DNA of 64,000 nt, from positions 372,001-436,000 of the forward strand of contig JAPYXD010000742.1 of NCBI GenBank assembly GCA_030998225.1. Reading direction: 5' to 3'. The position numbers and the translations under genes were made by a program. Under the pieces are notes generated by a model, which worked only from the letters and a program-made list of their open reading frames with translations, searched no databases and had not been told where the DNA came from. Origin of the DNA: Diplolepis rosae. Its lineage: Eukaryota > Arthropoda > Insecta > Hymenoptera > Diplolepididae. Positions 31,850-42,878 of this stretch are shown here, piece by piece. Each line of letters begins with the position of its first letter. The first letter of the stretch is position 1.

Positions 31850-32575
31850 AAAAGTGACAAAAAATTCGAGAACAAAGTATTAGGAGTCATGCCAGAATTT
31901 ATTCCTTGAATTTATCGATATTTCTCAGTGCGTAGGTGGATAGAACGCCATCTTCCAGATGTGTTATTAGAATAAAGGTTTAATGGCCAATGCTTATTAT
32001 CATTGGTGATTAATAAGTGACTAAAAGTCCGAGAAAAAAATATTAAGAGTTATGCAAGAATTTATTTCTTGAATTTTTCGATTTGTCCTAGTGCGTGCGC
32101 GGAAAGAACGTTGTCTTCCTGTTGTGATATTTGGATGAAGGATTTTTGCTAGGACTTATCATTGGTGATCAACGAATGACAAAAATCCGAGAACGAAGTA
32201 TCAGGTGTCATATTTGAAATTATTATTTGAATTTTTCGATTTTTCATAGTGCGTAGGTGAATAGAACTCCGTCTTACTGATGTGATATTTGGATGAAAAG
32301 TTTTTGGATAGGACATATTATCATTGGTGATAAAAGAGTGATAAAAAATCTAAGAACAATATATCAGGGGTCATCTTAGAATTTATTATTTTAATTTTTC
32401 GATTATTCTTAGTGCGTAGGTGAATAGAACGCCACCTTCCTGGTGTGATATTTGGTTAAAGAATTTTTAGACAGCACTTATTATCACTTGCGAGTGAGGA
32501 GTGACAAAAATCAGTGAGCAAAGTATTAGGGGTCATGTTTGAATTTTTCTATTATTCATAGTTCGTACCCAGATA
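31850..32575 (+). repeat. Diverged ~160-bp satellite, main block
   Basis: Units recur with GTGCGTAGGTG(G/A)ATAGAACGCC at 31929, 32091, 32249, 32412 and 32571 (spacing 162, 158, 163, 159). Each also contains ATGTGATATTTGGATGAA, a GGxxTTATCATTGGTGA core and TTGAATTTTTCGATTTTTC. Divergence of 15-25 percent by eye makes it much older than the 154-bp array. Confidence 0.88.
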
Positions 32576-32585
32576 ACAAAAGTCT

Positions 32586-32740
32586 GGCACAATAGCCGGA
32601 CATGTGCAGGCACGCGGGCCGATTGATCGGACCGATGTGCCGGCACATGAGCTGCCTAATGTGCGTGCCATTGAGGTCTATATCGTGGGACCGAAGTCGG
32701 GGCTACGCGTGCCGGCAGAATGAAAGCCCGAAATGCGTGT
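32586..32740. other. Cluster of nested palindromes
   Basis: TGTGCCGGCACA, TCGGTCCGAT-type, GGCCGATTGATCGG and CACATGTG-like self-complementary words are packed into 150 GC-rich bases inside AT-rich DNA. The opening CAGATAACAAAAGTCTGGC looks like a transposon end. Confidence 0.5.
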
Positions 32741-33099
32741 ATATGGACGGTTTATAATTATATAAGTATTTTATGTTTTTTAATGATTCAATAAATGAAA
32801 TAATACGAAAAATAATTTATTTCATAAATGTGCAAGCAATATTATTCTATAACATACATGAGTTTTGATGTATAATATTATATTAAGTAATAATAATATA
32901 CATATGAGTGTTACTTATTTGTAACGCAGAAAAGCACATTTATTTGTTTTTTAATTTTCAAATTTGAAAACGAAACAGCAGATATTAACATTTTTAACTG
33001 AAATTGAAGTAAATATTCTGACAGACGTTATTTCATGCCTTTACGTGTAGGAATTTTTAAATAATAAATTACGATGTCAACCGAGATTACTCCAGGCAC

Positions 33100-33310
33100 A
33101 TTATAATAATTTCAAGAACGAGAAAAAATCTCCCTCAGCCCAGGTTCGAACCCGTACTGAGACAGATTTGTTCTCGTTTTTATTTTAATTTTTAATTTTA
33201 ATTTTTAACATTTAATTTAACATTTTAATTTTTAATTTAATTTAACACTTAAAATTTAACATTTTAATAATTTCAAGAAAGGGAAAAAATCTGTCTCAGT
33301 CCGGGTTATT
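33100..33310. repeat. Direct repeats flanking an inverted segment with a B-box-like palindrome
   Basis: TAATAATTTCAAGAA...AAAAAATCT occurs at about 33104 and 33267. Between them GGTTCGAACC (perfect palindrome, B-box-like) and an inverted copy of the CTCAG/AGATTT stretch form a hairpin, followed by TTTAATTTTTAA repeats. Confidence 0.5.
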
Positions 33311-33696
33311 TAAAAGTTTAAAAATTCGACTGTTAATAAACAATATGACTTATAAATTATTATTATTCTTATTATATTTTTATAATTTTCTATTGCTATT
33401 CAAGTGATTTTTGAATTACGCATAAATAATTCATCTTTAAATTGATTGAAGCGTATAATTGAAAATATCACTTTCATTTTAAAAATATTAACTTATAAAA
33501 ATGTAAAAATATATATATTTATTGATAATGCTTATTGTTTGTAAAAACTTGAGTAGAAAAATGTTGTAAGTGATCAATTGCAGCCCCTGTAGAGCGGCAA
33601 CCGTGCTCACTACTCTACAGCCGCGAGATAGGAAGTCCAGCATCTGGCGTAACGAGAACAAGCAGGCTCAGCATCCCCACTTAGGATACATGGTCC

Positions 33697-33939
33697 ATGG
33701 TGGGAGATGAGCTGGATGAAATAAAAAGGGGATGCTGGACTGAAAAAGAAGAGTCGGTGGCCCGCAAGCGAGCCACAAGCCATCTAGAGTTGTTCTCGAG
33801 GCAGGCTAAGATACCGTTAGGATCTCTCATTAGAAAGAGAGAGAGAGAGATAGAATCGTGGGCGCACACATTTGAATTATTAAGCGTAGCACTAGGTGAA
33901 TTACGCGAAGCTTATGGATATTGTCTTTTCGATAATTAG
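33697..33939 (+). CDS. Unassigned 80-codon ORF
   Basis: ATG-initiated frame in GC-balanced sequence, charged (DELDEIKRGCWTEKEESVAR), with no family recognised. Just upstream, AGTCCAGCATC at about 33636 and its inverted partner GATGCTGGACT inside the ORF form a stem, so the region may be structured DNA of a mobile element instead of a gene. Low confidence that it is translated. Confidence 0.2.
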   Translation: MVGDELDEIKRGCWTEKEESVARKRATSHLELFSRQAKIPLGSLIRKREREIESWAHTFELLSVALGELREAYGYCLFDN

Positions 33940-34734
33940 AGCAGAAATAGCATAGGGCCTTAGATTAAATGAACGTCATAGTTAATAACCGTGCAATTTG
34001 TAGCGTATCTTAGAACGAAATGTAAAATTGTATTAATAATTTTAAACTATTAGAAGTTAGCGTATAGAAGCAAATAATGTTTAGCCTAATAATACTCGAG
34101 ACTGATATTGGAGATTTATCTTCATGAGTGAGAATTGTCCAAAGGCTAATAGTTAATCCAAGCTCATTATTTGTAAGAAGATAAATCTCACAGTAAAAAT
34201 AAAAATTTTATAGATAGATTGGGTCTTCACTTCTTCTCACGTAGCCGAAACCACAATTTATTATATCCTACTTATTATGTCTGACTAATCTCGCATTTTC
34301 TTTAATTAACCAAATGGTAAGAAGAAAATAAAGTTACAATGTATAAACAATTTTTTTGGCATTTTGTCGATCTTTCTATGTATTTCGTTAAAGTCAGAAA
34401 TAATTTTATTCATTGAATAATAGAAATTATTATAAATATATTTTTGGAAAATTTTTTGACGTGAAGAGTTTTCTCTTTGAGAATCAAATTTATTCATTCA
34501 TTTGTTGACATTAAGAAAACATTGAATTAAAATTGCCAAAGTTCATACACCGGCAACAGGGCTGCATTATCGCAGGCCCGCCGGTCGTCGCCGTTTGTAC
34601 GACATACGTGCTTCTGATGCGCAGACACGTTGTCCGCCCTGCGCACACACTTCGTCGCCGCATTATTCTTTCGGACCGAAGCGTACATTTTGCAAGCACG
34701 CGGTCCCCAGCCCGTCGTGCAATATTTGTATAAA

Positions 34735-35160
34735 GGTTTTCCGCCTAGCACCTATTATTATTTGCGACTAAATATGACGCAAATACGAAAGAAAAGTATC
34801 AGAGGTCATCGTTGAATTTATTATTTGAGTTTTTCGATTTTTAAAAGTACGTAGATCAATTGAACGCCACCTTGCAAATGTGATTTTTGGATGAAGGATT
34901 TTTGGTTAGCACAATCTATCATTTGCGACTAATATGTGACAACAAATCTGAGAACAATGTATCAGGGGTCACCTTTGTATTTATTCTTTGAATTTTTCGA
35001 TTTTTCTTAGTGCGCAGGTGGATGGAACGCCGTCTTCTAGACGTGATATTTGGATGAAGGATTTTTGGCTAACATTTATCATCATTACTGTTTACTGAGT
35101 GATAAAAAATCTGACTTCAAAGTATTAGGAGTATTTGAATGAATGTTTTTTGTCTAAGAT
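34735..35160 (+). repeat. Diverged ~160-bp satellite, second block
   Basis: Resumes with the same unit words (AGTACGTAGATCAATTGAAC, GTGCGCAGGTGGATGGAACG, GTGATATTTGGATGAAGGAT) in the same orientation as 31850-32575. About 2.5 units. Confidence 0.82.
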
Positions 35161-35247
35161 TTGTTATCATTTTCAACTAAAGAGTGACAAAAGTCAGTGA
35201 ACATATCACATACAGTACATATTATATTCAGTGAACATACAATAGTA

Positions 35248-35595
35248 CACTCAAGTCGCGATACTGCGAACACTTTAAGCAAGCCCGCCCTCGATGCTGA
35301 GGACACTTAAGGGGCTCGCACTCTTCTGACTATTTACTATTTTCATATCTGTGTGAACGATGCATGTGTGCATCCGTTTCAGCACGTGTCAGATTGTTTA
35401 CATCCTAACTGAACATTTTGCAAGTGAAAAATTAATACATCTACTTTATTGAGGACGCAATTCGCGAAAATAAATGTAGAAACAATCAAAATGAATAGCG
35501 TGAAGGAAACTTTGAAAAACATGAACAATACGAAATTTTCATCGCAAGTATCGATTCCATTCAGTATCGAAGTTCGCAGTATCGCGATTTGAGTG
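35248..35595. mobile_element. MITE with 24-bp terminal inverted repeats inserted in the satellite
   Basis: Left end CACTCAAGTCGCGATACTGC and right end GCAGTATCGCGATTTGAGTG are inverted repeats flanked by TA on each side, the target duplication of Tc1/mariner/pogo elements. 348 bp. A short frame (ATG near 35491) runs into the right terminal repeat, so it may be a deletion derivative retaining the start of a transposase gene. Confidence 0.88.
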
Positions 35596-35597
35596 TA

Positions 35598-35900
35598 TTA
35601 TAGATCACCTTAGAATTTATTATTTGGATACTTCGATTTTTCTTTGAGCATAGGTAGATAGAACGCCATTTTCCAGATGTGAGATTTGGATGAGGAATTT
35701 TTGGCGAACCCTTATTATCATTTGCAGCTAAAAAGTGCCAAATATTCTAGGAATAAAGCATTAGGGGTCGTGTTACAATTTATTCTTTAAATTTTCTCGA
35801 TTTTTCATGGTGCGTAGTTGGGTAGAACGCCGTCTTGAGGATATCCTATTTATATGAAGGATTTTTCGCTAATACCTATCATCATTTGCATCTAAAATAC
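35598..35900 (+). repeat. Diverged ~160-bp satellite, third block
   Basis: About two units (GCATAGGTAGATAGAACGCC at 35648; GTGCGTAGTTGGGTAGAACG at 35811), continuing the array beyond the MITE. Confidence 0.8.
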
Positions 35901-37081
35901 TCCAAACGTTCCGAGAAAAGAGCTATTGAAACGTTTCGAGGAAGTTAGTTGTACGTGTACTGTAGCAAATTAATTTGAAATAAAGTTTATGAAGTTGAAA
36001 TTGTGTTCACCTTATTCGAATGTCATGTCTTACAAAATTTGAACGGTGATTCAACCAAATAAAAGTAATTTGTAGTCTTTGAAAAAAAAGAATTCGTTTT
36101 AAACTTTGCGAACAGCAGTAACATATTAGAATTAATCTTTTAGAAAATTTATAATACTGCGTTCATAGAAAAAATCTGACATTGGTTCTGTAAACGTTAT
36201 AACTTAAGGTTTTTAAATTGATTGACAACCTAGCTGTAACAATTATTTTAGAACTCTGTTACTTATTGTATTCCTTCTGGAACTGTTATTGGACATTTTT
36301 TCTGGAGAAGCGATTAAAAATATTGGTCATATATTGTCTTTTATTTCAAGTTGAATGCAGTACCAGAGAGAAAAATGAAAATTAAGGATTAGTATTCAGA
36401 TTTTCAATTATGTAATATGTGTATAGATATTTCATGTTAATGTCTACATGCTAAACTATATTAACTTAATTATTACATTTAAGACTATAGAGATATTATG
36501 AGTAAGTTTTTTAGTTCCCAGTCTCATACATATTTGTGTGTTTTTGTCGCATGATTATTTTTAATATTAAACTACAGCTTCATGAGCAAAATGAAATCGT
36601 GGAAAGACGAATGGTGAAAATACGTTGCCCGATGGTGCTCAGTACTCATGGAGCTATCGTTACTGGTGTCGAGTGCCATATTTAAAAATTCATATTTCCG
36701 GAAATTTCCTATTGAATTGGTCTAAAATTTCCCAGAAATCCAACCCTTTATTATGGAAAACAAATGCCTCACTGAAAGTTGTTTTAACTCTGAAGTTCCC
36801 TTGATACTTTTTCTCGGCGAAGCTAAAAAAATATTATTACCTACAGGGCCCCAATTTGCAATCAAATATTATTGAAGAAAAGGGGATTTCCAAGTTTTTG
36901 TTTACTTAGTAGTTATCAATAGACCATAAATCGTGTATGTGACAAATTTCAATCGATTTCAACAACATTTAGTCAATTTACAACGATTTATATTTTGAAA
37001 ATTTATTAAATATCAGATATATGAGATCAAGTTCTGGCGTGTTCGATCACTGGACGAGTTATTTGATCCAGACCCTCAATT
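35901..37081. other. No recognised features
   Basis: AT-rich with short frames and no repeats recognised. Confidence 0.5.
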
Positions 37082-37801
37082 ACACTGTAGGGGAATGAAA
37101 ATAACACAGCGTGGTGACTATCACCATCAGTTAGGTGTCCATGAGTAGGGATTATGTGTTGAGCCATTTGGCTAAGTTGGCGCTTGTTCTCAAGACATTT
37201 AATTATAAAAATATGGATTTTTTTAACCTGATTTTTCTTCATTTTTTTGTATTAAAAACGTCTAAATCATTATTGAATCAACTTAAAATATTGTAAATTT
37301 TTCTATTTGTGTTGGAATTTAATGGCAGCTACCATAATATTCTATTTGATTGAGCATTTTAGGCATTTTTTATTTGTTGTAGGTGCGATTTTGTGTTTTT
37401 TTTCCACTATTTTTTCAATGTTTTCAAAGATAAAAAGTTGAGTATGAAATCGAAAAATAGAAAAAATAGTAGAAAAAAACACGAAATAGCGTCTAAAACG
37501 TATAAAAATGCCTAAAATGCTCAATCAAATAGGAGATTATGGTAGCTACGATTAAGTTCCAACACAGAAAGAAAACTTTACAACATTTTGAGTCGATTCA
37601 ATAAAGATTTAGACGTTTTTAATTTTAAAAATGTAGAAAAATCAGGTTAAAAAAATACATATTTTTATAATTAAATATCTTGAGAACAAGTGCCTACTTA
37701 GCCAAATGGCTGTGCACATAAACTCTACTCATGAATACCTAAGTGATGATGATAGTCACCACGCTGTGTGATTTGGAAAGTTTAAAATTCACCTACAGTG
37801 T
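37082..37801. mobile_element. Foldback element, two ~340-bp arms almost back to back
   Basis: The left arm runs from ACACTGTAGG to about 37424 and the right arm from about 37460 to CCTACAGTGT. They match in inverted order throughout, for example GCCATTTGGCTAAGT, TTCTCAAGA(C/T)ATTTAATTAT and TTGATTGAGCATTTTAGGCA. The loop is only about 35 bases, so a transcript would form a very long hairpin. No coding capacity. Arms differ by perhaps 10 percent. Confidence 0.93.
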
Positions 37802-38202
37802 TATATAACCAAAATACTAATTTTCAATATTCATTTTTCTCCGTGTAGGTGTGAGTGGTTTTTGACTATCGCAGATGATTTCAGTGTTATTGCAAGTTGA
37901 TTTAAATGAGTGCAAGGGACCACAAGCCATTGCAAGTAGCAGCGAGTAATTTCGTGTAATCATAAATGATTACAGTTACTTTAGGGACAATTGTTTGCAG
38001 AAGTTATTTATCGCTTTACGACCATACTTCTCGGTTTGATGCCATATTACTTTTAATTTTCGCCAGATGCTACTTGCTTTTAAGCTAAAATCAGCAATGC
38101 ATTTTCTATCTAGTATCATAAAATAATGCAGCTTTTTCTGACAGTGGGGATTTTGAATATGGCCCACCACGACCACGGCCTACGGGTACCTTTACCTTAA
38201 AA

Positions 38203-38860
38203 ATGACTTGTTATAACAACGACAACTTATGGGACGTAGCAGACGCTATCAATCGTGGAGATTTTGGGGAGTTCGAAGATGACTTATTATCGATTGGTTT
38301 GTTCAGGACAGTAGATGGAGCCAATTTAATTTTAAAAATCTACAATGTGAAGGATGCTCAACAAATGCGTCGTCTTAGGTAAACAAGAAGATTTATAAAT
38401 AAAAACGTCTTATTAGTAAAGCTTTCTTAGGCATTTTTTATTATACATTACATCAAATTTTACATTGATATGAAGGCTAAGGAACAATTTTTTCACGTCA
38501 TGAACAATTTTAAAATATATTATCCATAGCCTAATGTCTAAAATGAGTGTGCTTTGGTTCAGAAACTTGAAGGAATCATTAAAAAGCTTTGATCTAGTGT
38601 AGACAAATTGTTTCAGTTAATACCTTATTGAAGAATCATTCAAGATAATGATTGATTAAATATTTGTTTGTCTTCCTTTATAATAAAAAAACAAATTATT
38701 TTGCTGTTTTAATATCAAAAAATATTTTAAATGTATTTGTTCTAGGGGCAAGCTGATCAAACTCTTGACTAATGTTCCTCTTGAAAATTTACCAAACGAA
38801 GGTGGAATCATAAACAATTTATCGTACAGTGGTATAGAGGAAAGTGTCGTTTCGAAATAA
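38203..38860 (+). CDS. Putative two-exon gene, 96 aa, unknown function
   Basis: Exon 1 38203-38378 starts ATG and ends AG before GTAAAC; exon 2 38746-38860 follows ...TTCTAG and ends TAA. The 367-base intron joins in phase (split Arg codon). The product begins MTCYNNDNLWDVADAINRGD and continues through a mixed acidic/hydrophobic middle (FEDDLLSIGLFRTVDGANLI) to LKIYNVKDAQQMRRLR; exon 2 adds a short helix and an acidic tail. Without splicing the frame stops two codons after the donor. It resembles a real globular domain and I recognise no family. AATAAAG lies at about 39137. Upstream exons or a decayed domesticated transposon gene are both possible. Confidence 0.45.
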
Positions 38861-38878
38861 GCCTTCTTGTACACTTTA

Positions 38879-39300
38879 TTTTAGTTTTGCTCTCAAACAT
38901 ACACATTCGCGAACCATTCAAATGACGCGATTTGTAGATTAATAATGTCAGAGCAGAGCAGAATATAACGATGCTGTGTCAAGCTAATATTTTCTGCGGT
39001 TTGAAAATCAATCAAAAATTTTACTGCTCTGAATGGATAAAGGGAAAATCTAAAAGCAAAAAACTAAACTTTATTGAGACAACATTTTTTTCAATATAAA
39101 CACTCGAATATACAACATTGTGAACAGTGTATCGTAAGAATAAAGTAAATAAAAATATTCTAAATAGCTAATAAATGCGTAATCTTTGTGAATTAAGTTC
39201 CTCAGTCTGTATTTGCTTTTCATTCAGTTTCACAGATATTTTTCATTATTTTTCTTAAAGCCTAGCTTCCTGTACATTCATACTTCTAACATTACGTAGG
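38879..39300. other. Downstream region of the two-exon gene
   Basis: AT-rich, no motif except a candidate poly(A) signal AATAAAG near 39137-39143. Confidence 0.4.
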
Positions 39301-39640
39301 TTGCTGCAAAAGTTTCAAATATCTATTGATAGAATAGATACATAAAGATAACACCTCTTACATCTTCTCAAATTACTCTTCGCTAGTTTCAATACACAAG
39401 CATTCTCAAAAACCATTGAGAAGATAAATTTTTCTACTTCTGTTTTCCTATGTTCAAATTCAGGAGAGGGCACGAAAGAGTGGTACTTTTGTGTTCCAGG
39501 CATCGTTTATGCTGATGCAAATATACTTTGAATTTCTGCAGTAGTTGTTTTATGATTTTTTTGATGACTAAAGAATACTAAGCTTTTAACTACAATAGAT
39601 TTCTTTTCGCCCACTGACAAAGGGCATCTGCAGTTAAAAT
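39300..39640 (-). mobile_element. mariner-family relic, related to copy 1
   Basis: Starts with the terminal repeat GCTGCAAAAGTTT (inverted partner AAACTTTTGCAGC at 45232). Shares CATCTTxTCAAA and AGCATTCTCAAAAACCATTG with 13770-13820, so it is the 3' end of the same mariner family on the minus strand. Only the C-terminal third is left. Confidence 0.65.
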
Positions 39641-40214
39641 AGGATCTTTTGATGATGCCTGACGACTAGCCCGCGTAGCGAGTCTTTTTAAGTTACCACC
39701 AATGCCATCACACAACTACGCAATTCCCAAAGAAAACTGTACGGCGAAGTAGAAAAAGAAGTGTACGTGTGTTGGAATAAGCACTTTGCTCAATTATTCA
39801 TGTAAGAGGCGAGGGAGCTCACACCAAGAAGCACCCCGAGTTAATTGAATTTGAAACTCATATTCAGCTTTGAATAATTTTTAAGAAAATAAAGAAAAAA
39901 CAATTTTAAACAATAAAAATGTTTGAAAATATATGTACAAAATTGAGAAAATGTGTTTAAAAAGTATACAATAACTATAGTTATATTATAATAATATTGA
40001 TGGACACAATACACAATAAGACCTACGAAGTGCTTACTTAAACTGTATAGCCGCTGTCGGCGCGGCAGCCAAGCCGATATAAGTCCAATAGCAATTTTCG
40101 CCGCACTTTTTACGTTGAATTATTATGAAGGGAGGGAATTAAGCTTTTTATTTAAGAAATTTTGAAAAAAATGCAAGGGGTCGAATTTTGAAAGAAACTT
40201 AAACTGTTTGCTTC
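39641..40214. other. No recognised features
   Basis: AT-rich with a small GC-richer patch at 39660-39740 and 40040-40070. No frame or repeat recognised. Confidence 0.5.
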
Positions 40215-40560
40215 GAGGGATTAAAATGGGTTTCCTAGGACTACAATTCCGTAGAGTTTCAAATAGATTTTTATAGGACAAAAAATTTTTAGGCGGGTAT
40301 GCTTGGCAAATTTTGCCCCATATGCTTCAATAGCCTCCTCATCTGGTGATAAGTGACGTCCACGTAACTTTTCTTGTACTTGAGAAAAAAGTCACATGGG
40401 GCCATTCAGGCGAGTAAGGTGGATGGGGCAACACTGGGATGTCCTCGTCCGTCAAAAAATTCACAGTTTAGAGGTCGGTGTGCAAGGAAACGTTATCATG
40501 ATGGAGGAGCAAATGTCCCTTCTTTGAGTTTGGGTGCTGTGAGTATCAAATAATGATGAC
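40215..40560 (-). pseudogene. mariner/Tc1-like transposase C-terminal relic
   Basis: The minus strand reads HHDNVSLHTDL (the HDNAxxH catalytic Asp), then VNFLTDEDIPVLPHPPYSPE (LPHPPYSPDLAP motif, Asp replaced), then PKNFLSYKNLFETL. Several stops are present. It is a different lineage from the other mariner relics in this window. Confidence 0.72.
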
Positions 40561-40794
40561 CTTAGGAAGGCAGTGTGTTGTTAAAGTTAACGTTAAAAGG
40601 TAATGGAGATTGCAAAGATTTGATTTGTTAACACTAATGATCTGGAAAAAATAATCTCACCCCTTGAATTCTGTTAAAGGCGACTTCAAGCGCCACGCTC
40701 AAGCATTTGGTGCACGAAATTTAAAAATGCAAATAAAGATTGGAAAATGCAAATTTGTCAAATAAGTGTATTGTATAATAATAGTATATTACGT

Positions 40795-41305
40795 GCCTAG
40801 GCGCATAATGAGGGTTATTATGTGACGAGCGACAATGCTCGCGGGAGATCGAAGCCGAGGCGCGATTAGTCCTGCGAGCATTGTCGCGAGTCTCGTAATT
40901 ACCCGAATTGTGTGCATTGGCACATATTCTATTTTATATGACTTCGGCGCGTATATGAGTTTTTATGCATACACTCGAATCTGATCTAGTATTCATCATG
41001 ATTCTCGTCCATTGCACTTGATATTTCGCGACTAGTTCCGGCCATTTTGATTTTCTCGATATTGTGTAATAGTAGCGTATTGTAATAGAGCATGCGCAGT
41101 TCAAATGTACAAGGCTTTGTCAGTACGGTGCCAACGCTGTAAGAAGAAGAAGAAGAATAAGAAGAAGATTACGCCCTGTTGTATGGTTATAGGCGCATGG
41201 GCAGTTCGATTTTTACATTACATTCCTCTGTAGCGTAATACACTACATCACGCTACTCTCAGCTGTAGCGTAAAAATGATTTTACGCACCGGAGGCACAT
41301 AAAAT
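40795..41305 (+). mobile_element. CG-rich MITE copy 1, inserted in the foldback's left arm
   Basis: Same family as 53275-53828. Ends ACGTGCCTAGGCGCATAA and ACGCACCGGAGGCACATA are imperfect inverted repeats. The interior contains GCTCGCGGGAGATCGAAGCC, CTAGTTCCGGCCATTTTGAT, a GAAGAA run and GTAGCGTAATACACTAC. It interrupts the left arm because arm similarity to 42610-42830 continues on both sides. Confidence 0.87.
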
Positions 41306-41507
41306 TAATAACATTAGATATGCTAATGTGTCAAAGTTGCACGAAAATTGTAACAAGTTTGATGGAAAGTTATTAATAAAAGTATTTTACTTTATCGACT
41401 GCGATAACACATAATTAAACATTTTGCACAAGCCGAATGAATAAAGTTAATTATATTAATCTTTCATAGAGAAATTTTTTCAAAATAATAGGGGATACTT
41501 TGATAAA

Positions 41508-41975
41508 AGTAATATGCCAATTCCATGATTTGACGTCACAACAAAATTAAATTTATGATGTTTGTAAAAATTAATGATAAATCTGATAGTATTATGATAA
41601 TCATTTCATAAAGTTTGAAAGATGTTTCTAAATATAGATTCCTGTTGAATTCAAATGACCTACTATTATCTTTCTGTAATCTTTTTCCCCAGAAACTGCG
41701 AATGGCCAAAATTAGTATAAAAATATTTCTGCCTATAATGATATTATGAATTGATTTTTAAGAAATTCGTATCAGTAATTAAACATTTTTAAATTCTAAA
41801 AAGATTGTTGTACTTAATTTGAACTTTTGTAGTTCTAAAAGAAAATCCAGGAATATAATAATAGGTCACTATAATTACACGAAAATTTTATCAGACTTAT
41901 CATCAATTTTTACAAACATCTTGAATTTAATTTTGTTGTGACATCAATTTATGGAATTGAAATATTCCGTTCGAC
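41508..41975. mobile_element. Nested inverted-repeat element inside the foldback
   Basis: CACAACAAAATTAAATTTAT...GATGTTTGTAAAAATT (41535-41585) is repeated inverted at about 41900-41950 (AATTTTTACAAACATC...AATTTAATTTTGTTGTGACA). Arms about 90 bp, interior AT-rich without frames. Confidence 0.75.
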
Positions 41976-42878
41976 TTATAGTTATTTAACGCAAAATTGT
42001 AAGTACTTTTAGCATGTAGTCCTTATCTTAAAAGTATTTTTGTTCTGTATGACAATTATTCTGTAATTGCCACTTATAAAGATAAGTTTTTTGTTATTAA
42101 ACTTGACAATTATTTCTAGTCATTTATTTTCCAAAATTATCTGCATGAAATTAATAATAACTGTAATTTTTTATTATATAGACAATTTTATACAAAAATT
42201 AGTTAATATTGTCTAATAATATCGTTATGAGATCTAATTTAGTTTCATATTTATATAACATTTTTCATAAAATTCAATCACTTTCGATACAATATCATTA
42301 AGTTTCAGATATTATTTATTATAATAGAAAGTGCAAGTTGCATTAAACCTCAAATTTCAATAAACGCTAATATGTTGTTGGATAAAATGAATTTAGTGTT
42401 CGTAAATGATAATCTTATTAGCTTTTATCAAAGTATTCTCTATTATTTTAAAAATAATTTTTTATGAATGAAAAATATGGTTAACTTTATTCATTCGGCT
42501 ACTGAAAAATTTTTATGATATGTTACTGCAGTCGATAAAGTAAAATATTTTTATTAATGAATTTCCATATAACTTATTACATTATTCGTGGAACTTTGAT
42601 ACATTAGCATATTTAATGTTATGGATTTTATTATTCAATATATTTATTTGACAAATTTGCATTTGCCAATCTAAAATTATGTCTCCAAATTTCGCGCACC
42701 AAATGCTTGGGCGTTGCACTTGAAGTCGCCTTTAGCAGAGTTCAAGGACAGACATAATATTTTCTAAATTCTTAGCATTGATAAATGAAATTGTCGCATA
42801 TTTCCATTATCTTTTAACGTTAATTTCAACATCGAATAAGAATACAAACAAGTTGAATATTTATTTTGTCGCTTTCAT

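Larger units (their letters stand above)
32576..34734. mobile_element. Unclassified ~2.2-kb insertion interrupting the satellite
   Basis: Satellite sequence stops near 32575 and resumes near 34735. The left edge is a GC-rich block of nested palindromes and the right edge (34540-34725) is a second GC-rich block; both contain CGGACCGA. No transposase was recognised. The ends do not form an obvious simple inverted repeat, so more than one insertion may be present. Confidence 0.45.
40578..42831. mobile_element. Large foldback element with ~450-bp arms and nested insertions
   Basis: Left arm: TTAACGTTAAAAG (about 40587), GGCGACTTCAAG (about 40680), AAGCATTTGGTGC, AAATGCAAATTTGTCAAATAA, then, after a 0.5-kb insertion, ATATGCTAATGTGTCAAAG and TATTTTACTTTATCGACTGC to about 41500. 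The right arm (42390-42831) carries all of these in inverted order. No transposase was recognised inside. The central 0.9 kb has its own nested inverted repeat. Confidence 0.88.

Noticed and set aside
33560..33650. tRNA-like CTGTAGAG...CTCTACAG segment
   Set aside because: Only one possible stem and no matching A and B boxes at tRNA spacing.
37830..37852. Isolated TTTTTCTCCGTGTAGG as a transposon end
   Set aside because: Matches the 54-kb element terminus but no partner end was found nearby, so no element is called.
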